From NCBI RefSeq assembly GCF_030269925.1, contig NC_085131.1:1998001-2062000 (forward strand): a stretch of DNA of 64,000 bases. The letters run 5' to 3'. Within the stretch, counting starts at the first letter, position 1; each line of letters starts with the position of its first letter. The translations under genes were made by a program, and so were the position numbers. This document shows positions 62,801 to 64,000 of this stretch, in pieces. Origin of the DNA: Bombyx mori. Lineage: Eukaryota > Arthropoda > Insecta > Lepidoptera > Bombycidae. The notes below the pieces were generated by a model. That model saw only the letters and a list, made by a program, of their open reading frames with translations, had not been told where the DNA came from and searched no databases.

Positions 62801-62881
62801 TTCTATGCAGCTCTCTGACTGGCGCTCCCCACCAGCTGGCATGCCAGTACCGCACCGTTGAAGATACACAGCAGTTCACAC
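29702..62881 (-). CDS. CGRRF1: CGRRF1-like RING-finger protein, C-terminal 229 residues in 5 exons
   Basis: Minus-strand exons in order are 62746-62881, 36656-36800, 35584-35691, 33520-33676 and 29702-29847. All donors are GT, acceptors AG, and phases agree throughout. Recognisable parts are the WWGAPVRELHRTLWG segment (compare YWGCSVQKLYEAL in human CGRRF1), YPLVVILARDL, ALVSVVHIRDEQCPLPSGVI, AQYLKQANGHLSCLKQLY, and a C-terminal RING with CxxC, LLPCRHACLC, C and CPIC. The RING shape matches CGRRF1 (LLPCRHTCLC...CPMCR). CGRRF1 is an ER-associated ubiquitin ligase with an N-terminal membrane anchor. That anchor would be encoded right of the window. The 25.9-kb intron (36801-62745) is full of mobile elements. 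The assignment rests on memory of the human protein; the exon structure is better supported. Confidence 0.82.
30026..30390 (-). repeat. Bm1-type SINE with internal insertion
   Basis: Plus strand runs from GATCCACCTAGTATAGG to TTGCGGGTTTTATTTTTAT. About 65 bases at 30,065-30,135 do not match Bm1. Confidence 0.7.
30620..30765 (+). mobile_element. LINE reverse transcriptase C-terminal scrap
   Basis: Reads RGHSQTRWTDLIKSV, then KHRATWCRIARASVSQDL and stop. This is the usual RGRPxTRW...W tail at the end of RTE-like/I-group pol proteins. Confidence 0.5.
31187..31397 (-). mobile_element. family B LINE 3' end
   Basis: Poly-T-like start CCTATCTATGCTGATAGCC on the plus strand. Abuts a plus-sense Bm1 body directly at 31,398 without spacer. 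Confidence 0.7.
31398..31620 (+). repeat. Bm1-type SINE, 5'-truncated
   Basis: Starts within the GTCCGTGCGGGTAGGTACC block and ends TCTAAGCAATAAAAAAAACG. Confidence 0.85.
31876..32310 (+). repeat. dispersed repeat D, copy 2, with internal palindrome
   Basis: The left half matches 19436-19690. The right half (about 32,185-32,310) is an inverted version of the module AAAAACTAACAAAATACGCT, giving a roughly 65-base-armed palindrome. Confidence 0.6.
32570..32670 (+). mobile_element. family C LINE 3' tip
   Basis: TTGCTGATGTCCATGAGCGA through TGTCTATAAAGGTAATAAAA, a diverged 100-base end of family C. Confidence 0.6.
32785..33110 (-). mobile_element. family C LINE 3' end
   Basis: The plus strand starts with a T-run then ATTGCCCTTGTAAGCAGTAG and reaches GGTAGTATGGATGACCTGTA. 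Followed at once by a Bm1 body. Confidence 0.75.
33115..33452 (+). repeat. Bm1-type SINE lacking tRNA head
   Basis: Begins AACAAATGTTCACGATTGAC and ends GAAGAAATAAAAAAATAAAT. Confidence 0.85.
33520..33676 (-). CDS. CGRRF1: CGRRF1-like exon: first half of RING
   Basis: Acceptor ATTTTTAG|CAACTG, donor CTTC|GTGAGT. Encodes QLYVTGECGEETEGYTEG, then CCVCAAQPLSRALLPCRHAC and LCARCL. GC-rich. Enters phase 0, leaves phase 1. Confidence 0.88.
33965..34170 (-). mobile_element. family B LINE 3' region, diverged
   Basis: GAGCAGTGATTCGCTGAATC and CCAATAAGAAGATTCGGTGA are family B landmarks. The poly-A end is lost. Confidence 0.6.
34338..34385. repeat. dispersed repeat G, copy 3 (inverted)
   Basis: ATGAGCACGACTGCTCTGCC followed by AAGAGCAACCG is the inverse complement of part of 16641-16812. 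Confidence 0.5.
34628..34725 (-). repeat. Bm1 3' end fragment
   Basis: CATCTGGTGTTAAGTGGTTA and CCGGAGCCCATA after a T-run. Confidence 0.65.
35430..35578 (-). repeat. Bm1-type SINE, short
   Basis: Starts TTATTACTTAGATGGGTGAAG and ends at GTATAGTTACACG, just 6 bases from the donor of the neighbouring exon. Confidence 0.8.
35584..35691 (-). CDS. CGRRF1: CGRRF1-like exon (36 codons)
   Basis: Acceptor ATTGTTCAG|GTGGCG, donor AAG|GTCAGT. Encodes VALVSVVHIRDEQCPLPSGV and IAQYLKQANGHLSCLK, matching the VSVIHIPD...ILYQYL region of human CGRRF1. Phase 0 at both ends. Confidence 0.88.
35774..35943. repeat. tandem duplication of about 88 bp
   Basis: The block TTTTTGCGGTGAACTAAGGC to GGCGCAGATAGAG occurs twice in a row with a few substitutions and a small insertion in the second unit. 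Intronic. Confidence 0.8.
36052..36172 (-). repeat. Bm1 3' end fragment
   Basis: T-run, TTGTATTGCTTAGATGATTGG and CACCTGGTGTTAAGTGGTTA. Confidence 0.75.
36405..36624 (-). mobile_element. Lep1-like non-autonomous Helitron
   Basis: Minus strand: host A, then TCTATACTAATATTATAAAG, ending CGGGTCGCTAG before host T. Same family as 21978-22178. It lies about 30 bases from the donor of the exon at 36656-36800. Confidence 0.8.
36656..36800 (-). CDS. CGRRF1: CGRRF1-like exon (48 codons)
   Basis: Acceptor TTCTTTACAG|AAGCGG, donor GACACG|GTGAGA. Encodes SGPHDEGPMRLSTVEPLQLG and PPPRTCYPLVVILARDLKDI. The YPLVxLL string is shared with human CGRRF1. Enters phase 2, leaves phase 0. Confidence 0.88.
36801..38125 (-). 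other. 25.9-kb intron, first unassigned part
   Basis: No repeat, exon or RNA gene recognised in 1.3 kb of moderately AT-rich sequence. Confidence 0.4.
38126..38315 (-). mobile_element. family B LINE 3' end
   Basis: TTTTTTCCTACCTAAGCTGA on the plus strand to GAGAAACTCAGTGGGCC. Confidence 0.75.
38848..39140 (-). mobile_element. family B LINE 3' end (longer copy)
   Basis: T-run, CTACCTAACTGATAGCC, extends to AGTGGATCGGGAGGATAT. Confidence 0.75.
39141..39625. other. intronic, nothing recognised
   Basis: No gene or repeat recognised. Confidence 0.3.
39628..41277 (+). mobile_element. Tc1-like DNA transposon, complete ends, dead transposase
   Basis: 1,650 bases flanked by TA dinucleotides (39626-39627 and 41278-41279). 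The arms at 39628-39765 and 41140-41277 are both 138 bases and inverse complements with few mismatches. They start CACTAGGGTGCAATGAAATC on the left and CACTCGGGTGCAATGAAATC on the right. One transposase gene lies between. TA target, long arms and a DD34E enzyme place it in the Tc1 group. Confidence 0.92.
39960..40999 (+). pseudogene. Tc1-like DD34E transposase, broken
   Basis: The N-terminal half (39960-40535) has two helix-turn-helix regions (SAVARQLNISRYSVRRVYQR; SRWTVRRRLAEGGL) and the first catalytic Asp in FSDESRM. It ends with TGA in place of the usual Trp of the GGSxMxWGG motif. A frame change follows near 40,575-40,590. The C-terminal half (readable to 40999) carries the second Asp in FMHDNARPHTA and the Glu in DLNPIEHLWDEL, with 34 residues between them. 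The end NTCY and stop look natural. Two lesions (nonsense and frameshift) make the gene non-functional as it stands, although the ends could still be mobilised in trans. An ATG at 39960 fits the usual start. Confidence 0.9.
41362..41532 (-). mobile_element. RTE-like LINE 3' fragment
   Basis: The inverse complement of the tail at 48,560-48,760 (GTCGGCACAGCTAATTTTTC, CATATCGTCATTCACACACT). Short and diverged. Confidence 0.65.
41533..41893. other. intronic, nothing recognised
   Basis: AT-rich. No gene or repeat recognised. Confidence 0.3.
41896..42215 (-). mobile_element. family C LINE 3' end
   Basis: Plus strand starts TTTTTTATTGCCCTCGTAGG and runs to GATTGATTGTATA. The minus strand preserves RT tail words such as LWNEL in degraded form. 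Confidence 0.75.
42442..42640 (+). mobile_element. Helitron-like 5' segment of a third family
   Basis: TCTATATATATAAAAATGAA then TTGCTGTTCGTTAGTCTCGC and GAGAACGGCTGGACCGATTT, a start widespread among insect Helitrons. The 3' end is not identified; a GTCCTCCGTCGGACGGAT hairpin lies near 42,623. Confidence 0.6.
42831..43030 (-). other. unidentified minus-strand open stretch
   Basis: Reads about 62 codons without stop between a TAA upstream and TAA at 42831-42833. It includes RLDVSLAPQGHLADEISIKD and AFDFLAQIVSYTHTSRQRVR, with no Met. It lies in the long CGRRF1-like intron on the same strand. It could be a remnant of a mobile element or of a gene; not included in the CGRRF1-like model because the phases of the flanking exons already agree. 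Confidence 0.35.
43066..43470 (+). repeat. Bm1-type SINE, full length
   Basis: Head GAAGTCGTCGTGGCTTAATGG, box B-like AGGTGTTCGAATCCCGA, then the body with a deletion near 43,385 and a short tail. Confidence 0.85.
43471..43857. other. intronic, nothing recognised
   Basis: Contains the palindrome TTCGATCGATCGAA near 43,488. No gene or repeat recognised. Confidence 0.3.
43858..44277 (+). mobile_element. 420-bp non-autonomous Helitron, copy 1
   Basis: Inserted between A and T. Starts TCTATATATTAATACGTGAA, ends with hairpin TAGTCGAATTTCGACTA, an 11-base spacer and CTAG. No open reading frame of note. Confidence 0.85.
44278..44772. other. spacer with repeat-like segment
   Basis: 44,540-44,760 contains CTGGCCCGGCAAACGTTGTT and GAAATCGGTCCAGCCGTTTA, typical of a widespread insect element (Helitron or RTE tail, minus sense). 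44,286-44,450 ends AATAAAATCTTTTTTT and could be a retroposed tail. Confidence 0.45.
44773..45192 (+). mobile_element. 420-bp non-autonomous Helitron, copy 2
   Basis: The same ends and length as copy 1, with few substitutions. Flanked by A and T. Confidence 0.85.
45460..45920 (+). repeat. Bm1 fragments, opposed pair
   Basis: 45,460-45,545 is a minus-sense 3' end fragment. 45,672-45,920 is a diverged plus-sense body ending CTAAGTAATAAAAAAATC. Confidence 0.65.
46140..46612 (+). repeat. Bm1-type SINE, full length
   Basis: Head GAAGTCGTCGTGACCTAAAG, box B-like GGTGTTCGAATCCCGC, body with a 23-base local duplication around GAAGGAATCACGGAATAG, tail AATAAATAATAAAAAAAA. Confidence 0.9.
46614..46830 (-). 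mobile_element. family B LINE 3' end
   Basis: Follows the Bm1 tail directly (AAAAAAACCTATGCTGATAG) and extends to TCACTCGTCGAGCCC. Confidence 0.7.
46910..47112. repeat. cluster of degenerate TAAGTGAGA motifs, pogo/Tigger-like end
   Basis: Begins ACAGTCAAACCTGGGTAAGT and holds about seven spaced copies of a (G/A)TAAG(T/C)GAGA motif, often after CCTCTAT or CCTCCG. The CAGTCAAACC start resembles ends of pogo/Tigger transposons. No opposite end found. Confidence 0.5.
47336..47478. repeat. dispersed repeat E, copy 1
   Basis: Shared almost base for base with 58770-58904 (AACTAGTTGTCCTCAAAAGT ... GATATCCGCATTCTTGATTT), apart from a small indel. Class unknown. Confidence 0.7.
47574..47989 (+). mobile_element. 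420-bp non-autonomous Helitron, copy 3
   Basis: 416 bases with the same TC start, hairpin and CTAG end, between A and T. Confidence 0.85.
48310..48765 (+). mobile_element. RTE-like LINE 3' end with RT C-terminus
   Basis: Reads VLYGSECWATKVKHERG, MRMLRWMCGVTRMDKIKNDY, LAWYGHVMRREKMH and GRGGRGRPKKTWMECV, then ends SCADPT and stop, followed by GGGATAAAGTGGGAAAAAAG. This is the C-terminal region after the RT core of RTE-group pol proteins. Open for 131 codons from its first ATG. Only the end of the element is present. Confidence 0.75.
48912..49310 (+). mobile_element. two head-to-tail family B LINE ends
   Basis: Copies at about 48,925-49,110 and 49,123-49,306 end GGTAGGGAAAAAAAA and GGTAGAAAAAAC. 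The string GAGCACGCGTTACACTCAG stands before each copy. The two copies differ clearly from each other. Confidence 0.7.
49436..49595 (+). mobile_element. LINE RT C-terminal scrap
   Basis: Frames read RRSTTRWSGQI and RDRNRWREILHERMMQRESH then DPQQ stop, like the segment at 62,262. Confidence 0.5.
49800..49992 (+). mobile_element. family B LINE 3' end
   Basis: CAGCCCACTGAATTTCTCC to CTATCAGCTTAGATAGGAAA. Followed by 150 bases inverse to 10,730-10,860. Confidence 0.75.
50165..51210. other. intronic, nothing recognised
   Basis: A 61-codon open frame at 50303-50488 is unrecognised; otherwise AT-rich sequence. No exon fits the CGRRF1-like gene. Confidence 0.35.
51211..51340. repeat. dispersed repeat G, copy 2
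   Basis: Matches 16641-16812 but lacks its middle (about 45 bases around TCCCATAGTTTATAG). Confidence 0.6.
51341..52115. other. intronic, nothing recognised
   Basis: AT-rich. No gene or repeat recognised. Confidence 0.3.
52118..52365 (-). repeat. Bm1-type SINE, 5'-truncated
   Basis: T-run, ATTGCTTAGATGGGGGGACG, through CCTACCACCAGTAAA. Confidence 0.85.
52366..53338. other. intronic, nothing recognised
   Basis: No gene or repeat recognised. Short open frames at 52465-52689 and 53010-53271 lack any recognisable features. Confidence 0.3.
53339..53499. repeat. dispersed repeat F, copy 2
   Basis: Matches 16228-16400 with about 20 bases fewer near 53,455. Similar short strings (CTACCAACGAATAG / CTACCGGCGAATAG) lie before and after it. 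Confidence 0.65.
53500..54399. other. intronic, nothing recognised
   Basis: No gene or repeat recognised. Confidence 0.3.
54400..54545 (-). repeat. old Bm1 fragment
   Basis: GAGTTCACGGCCCGCCTGGT and ATAGACATCTCGACGTGAAT match the Bm1 3' part; the rest is eroded. Confidence 0.5.
54905..55255 (-). mobile_element. RTE-like LINE 3' fragment
   Basis: Inverse homologue of 48,350-48,740: plus-strand words CACACATCCATCGCAACATT and TCATATCGTC-like pattern correspond to the MLRWMCGVTR and MECV regions. Many stops. Confidence 0.65.
55256..55690. other. intronic, nothing recognised
   Basis: No gene or repeat recognised. Confidence 0.3.
55693..55938 (-). repeat. Bm1-type SINE, 5'-truncated
   Basis: T-run, ATTGCTTATATGAGTGGACG, through GTGGTCCTACCACCAG. 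Confidence 0.85.
55939..56395. other. intronic, nothing firm
   Basis: A CGGTCGAAATTCGACTAAGC string near 56,287 recalls the terminal hairpin of the 420-bp Helitron family, and TTTACAGTTTTCGCGGTGGA / TTTACAGTTCTCGTGGTAGA form a short direct repeat near 55,977-56,020. Confidence 0.35.
56400..56692 (-). mobile_element. LINE pol C-terminal fragment (R2/R4-like or similar)
   Basis: The minus strand reads ALKTEITRLWKTHTEIVPIV, IGATGVIAKSLQKYIDKL and HIMQKQAAIHTVTIITKVLG without a stop. This is the EIxxLW...VVPVVIGALG pattern found at the end of certain non-LTR retrotransposon proteins. The exact clade is uncertain. Confidence 0.55.
56690..56765. repeat. short tandem repeat, about 27-bp unit
   Basis: Three imperfect units of the type ATTATATTATAATTTTATAC. 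Pure A/T microsatellite-like. Confidence 0.75.
56766..57719. other. intronic, nothing recognised
   Basis: AT-rich. No gene or repeat recognised. Confidence 0.3.
57720..57985 (-). mobile_element. family B LINE 3' end, interrupted
   Basis: 57,720-57,775 matches the family B 3' end and 57,912-57,982 its middle; about 135 bases of unrelated sequence separate them. Confidence 0.65.
57996..58156. mobile_element. 161-bp MITE
   Basis: Terminal arms of about 55 bases are inverse complements: GTGCTTAGTGCGAG...TTCTCGATAGCGTAAA on the left and the mirrored TTTACGCTATCGAGAA...CTGAGCAC on the right. A related solo end lies at 25769-25827. No coding. Confidence 0.75.
58172..58396. mobile_element. MITE-like unit with GGCGGATCCAG arms and G/C run
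   Basis: Inverted arms around 58,172-58,198 and 58,372-58,396 share GGCGGATCCAG and GTCTCGA. Next to the right arm lies a 14-base G-run followed by TCATGACCCCCATGACC and a C-run, itself self-complementary. Confidence 0.6.
58590..58765 (-). mobile_element. family C LINE tip nested in a Bm1 3' end
   Basis: Bm1 sequence (GGGGGACGAGCTCACAGCCC) breaks off at about 58,625, a family C tip (TTGCCCTTGTAGGCAGACGA ... AAGCCGCTGCCTA) follows to 58,744, then Bm1 resumes (GTTAAGTGGTTACTAGAGC). Confidence 0.7.
58770..58904. repeat. dispersed repeat E, copy 2
   Basis: Second copy of 47336-47478. It is flanked on both sides by Bm1 pieces. Confidence 0.7.
58905..59130 (-). repeat. Bm1-type SINE, 5'-truncated
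   Basis: T-run, ATTGCTAGGTGGGTGGACG, through CGCGCGGACTCACAA. Confidence 0.8.
59372..59805 (+). repeat. Bm1-type SINE split by another Bm1
   Basis: Plus-sense Bm1 at 59,372-59,498 and 59,756-59,805 (ends CACCCAACTAAGCAATATTTTT). A minus-sense Bm1 (59,499-59,754) sits between the halves. Confidence 0.8.
59499..59754 (-). repeat. Bm1-type SINE nested in older Bm1
   Basis: T-run, ATTGCTTAGATGGGTGGACG, through AAGAGGTCCTACCACCAG. It has a small local duplication around GATGTAGATGTCTATCTAC. Confidence 0.85.
59806..60505. other. intronic, nothing firm
   Basis: A pyrimidine-rich TTCTCTCACTCACATCTCAA stretch near 60,205 vaguely recalls the RTE-like fragments. No gene recognised. Confidence 0.3.
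60510..60720 (-). mobile_element. family B LINE 3' end, diverged
   Basis: TTTCCTATTTGGTAGCCTAAG on the plus strand, then AGCAAGAGTAGTGCTTCGCA and GAGAAACTCAGTGGGCTTTG. Confidence 0.7.
60721..61504. other. intronic, unclassified GC-richer segment
   Basis: 61,245-61,470 is GC-richer than its surroundings (CACCCCAGTGGCCGCCGCTA) and may be part of an unidentified element. No host exon fits. Confidence 0.3.
61505..61700 (+). repeat. Bm1-type SINE, shortened
   Basis: TTACTGGTGGTAAGGACGTC start, an internal deletion after GTAATGCGT, end CACTTAACATCAGGTGC. Confidence 0.75.
61701..62260. other. intronic, nothing recognised
   Basis: A 67-codon open frame at 61820-62023 is unrecognised. No other feature. 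Confidence 0.3.
62262..62349 (+). mobile_element. LINE RT C-terminal scrap
   Basis: Reads AKAHAVRAAGRDRWRQLVDG and SHDPQQ, then stop, the same tail as 49,436-49,595. A (GA)n run follows at 62,359-62,377. Confidence 0.55.
62475..62722 (+). mobile_element. family C LINE 3' end
   Basis: Reads CHVLSGFGM-type frames over ATCCGGTTTTGGAATGAGCT and ends CTGCCTACAAGGGCAATAAA plus (AAT)n. The tail abuts the CGRRF1-like exon donor within 25 bases. Confidence 0.75.
62746..62881 (-). CDS. CGRRF1: CGRRF1-like exon (44 codons)
   Basis: Acceptor TTTTTTTCTAG|GTGTGAAC, donor ACCAA|GTAAGT. Encodes VNCCVSSTVRYWHASWWGAP and VRELHRTLWGSLADILSSSQ, then LKFT. Enters phase 1 and leaves phase 2, exactly what the exon at 36656-36800 needs. 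The resemblance to human CGRRF1 here is weaker than in later exons. Confidence 0.72.
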
Positions 62882-62909
62882 CTAGAAAAAAAATATTGAT
62901 TAAGTACGG

Positions 62910-63130
62910 TGTCATGCACGGGTAGGTACCACCACACTATTTCTGCCGTGAAGCAGTAATGCGTTTCGGTTTGCAGGGTGGGGCAGCCGTTGCAACTATA
63001 CTTGAGACCTTAGAACTTAAATCTCAAGGTGGGTGGCACATCTACGTTATAGGTGTCTATGGGCTCCAGTAACTACTTAACACCAGGTGGGCTGTGAGCT
63101 CGTCCATCCATCTAAGTAATAAATAAAAAA
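62910..63130 (+). repeat. Bm1-type SINE, 5'-truncated
   Basis: CATGCACGGGTAGGTACCAC to CATCTAAGTAATAAATAAAA. Confidence 0.85.
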
Positions 63131-63260
63131 ATGCAGAAGAAAACCGTGAATATTGATTACGTCACAAAGCATTACAACCTAACCGCATATTTGTGTTAGT
63201 ATGTATATAACCAATATATACTTAGTCTGGCTATAAATACTGTTAAAATTAAAAATAAAG

Positions 63261-63565
63261 GTATCAAAACATCGGCACAAGTGTATCAAGATGCCATTCT
63301 TGAGAAGGTAGTGAAGCCCCTTAACAACACCATGTCCAATAATCAAGAATGGTCCTTCCAGCAAGACTCGGCGCCAGGTCATAAAGCTCGGTCTACGCAG
63401 TCTTGGTTGGAAACGAACGTTTCGGACTTCACCAGAGCTGAAGACTGGCCGTCGTCTATTCCCGATCTTAATCCGCTGGATTATGATTTATGGTCAGTTT
63501 TAGAGAGTACGGCTTGCTCTAAACGCCAGACTAAGTATAAAAAGTGTGTATACACTCCGAAATAG
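63261..63565 (+). pseudogene. maT-like (DD37D) mariner transposase fragment
   Basis: Reads GIKTSAQVYQDAILEKVVKP, NNQEWSFQQDSAPGHKARST and SIPDLNPLDYDLWSVLE. The second catalytic Asp (QQDSAP) and the third (LDY) are separated by 37 residues, the maT spacing. The N-terminal half with the first Asp is absent, and the frame loses similarity after residue 80. Ends of the element were not found. It lies in an intron or the 5' flank of the CGRRF1-like gene. Confidence 0.75.
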
Positions 63566-63628
63566 CTAGAACGAAATCGGTTCAAATTGGTGATTCTGTG
63601 AAGTTAGGTAGCTATCAGATCAAGGTTA

Positions 63629-64000
63629 ATTTTTTTTTTTTTTTATTGCCTTTGTAGGCAGACGGGCATACGGCCCACCTGATGGTGAGTGGTTACCGTC
63701 GCCCATGGACTTCAGCAATGCCAGGGGCAGAGCCAAGCCGCTGCCTACCGCTTAATACTCTCCACAAGCCTCGTTTGAAGAAGGACATGTCATAGCGCTC
63801 GGGAAACACCGCGGAGGGGAGCTCATTCCATAGCCGGATGGTACGTGGCAAAAAAGATCTCTGGAAACGCACTGTGGATGACCGCAGTGGCTCCAGGTAG
63901 TATGGATGAACTCTACTCCGGTGGCGGGCGGTGCGATGGTAAAAACGAGATGCTGGTATCATCTCGAACAATTCCTCAGAGCACTCCCCATGGAACATAC
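63629..64000 (-). mobile_element. family C LINE 3' end with intact RT C-terminus, runs off window
   Basis: The minus strand reads, without stop for about 100 codons, MFHGECSEELFEMIPASRFY, then RVHPYYLEPLRSSTVRFQRS and FLPRTIRLWNELPSAVFPER. This is the Jockey/CR1-group RT tail. It ends in the family C 3' UTR with poly-A (plus strand T-run at 63,630). It is the youngest-looking family C copy here and may continue to a longer element beyond 64,000. Confidence 0.8.

Overview
This window looks like silkworm (Bombyx mori or a very close relative) nuclear DNA. The evidence is the very high density of the tRNA-derived Bm1-type SINE (more than 25 copies and fragments), lepidopteran Lep1-like Helitrons, several 5'-truncated LINE tails, and intron-containing animal genes in an AT-rich background.

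Four host loci can be supported. (1) At the left edge on the minus strand lies the bicistronic MOCS2 exon: complete MOCS2A (molybdopterin synthase small subunit) followed 15 bases later by the first 43 codons of MOCS2B. (2) A 1,815-codon uninterrupted plus-strand reading frame at 3.7-9.1 kb encodes a TACC-family (transforming acidic coiled-coil) protein. (3) A seven-exon plus-strand gene at 12.4-21.9 kb encodes IFT46, a subunit of the intraflagellar transport B complex. I rebuilt it by hand from splice sites; all phases agree and it gives 397 codons plus stop. (4) A minus-strand gene at 29.7-62.9 kb encodes the C-terminal 229 residues of a CGRRF1-like RING-finger protein in five exons. One of its introns is about 26 kb, and its 5' end lies beyond the right edge.

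The rest is mostly mobile DNA. It includes Bm1 SINEs, two families of LINE 3' ends (called family B and family C here), RTE-like LINE scraps, and a 1,650-bp Tc1-like element with matching 138-bp terminal inverted repeats and a broken DD34E transposase. There is also a maT-like (DD37D) transposase fragment, a miniature LTR element with identical 180-bp LTRs, two or three Helitron families with textbook A-TC...CTAG-T ends, and several MITE-like inverted-repeat units. Introns 5 and 6 of IFT46 are built largely of insertions that stop only tens of bases from the splice sites. The long CGRRF1-like intron works as a repository for nested elements.

I found no CRISPR array, no rRNA or genuine tRNA gene, and no gene cluster suggesting a new biochemical system. 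The most noteworthy unexplained structures are the compound palindromic element at 25.9-26.5 kb, the 420-bp Helitron cluster at 43.9-48.0 kb, the miniature LTR element at 28.6-29.4 kb, and several dispersed repeat pairs of unknown class. All element and gene identities rest on recognition by eye, without database searches.
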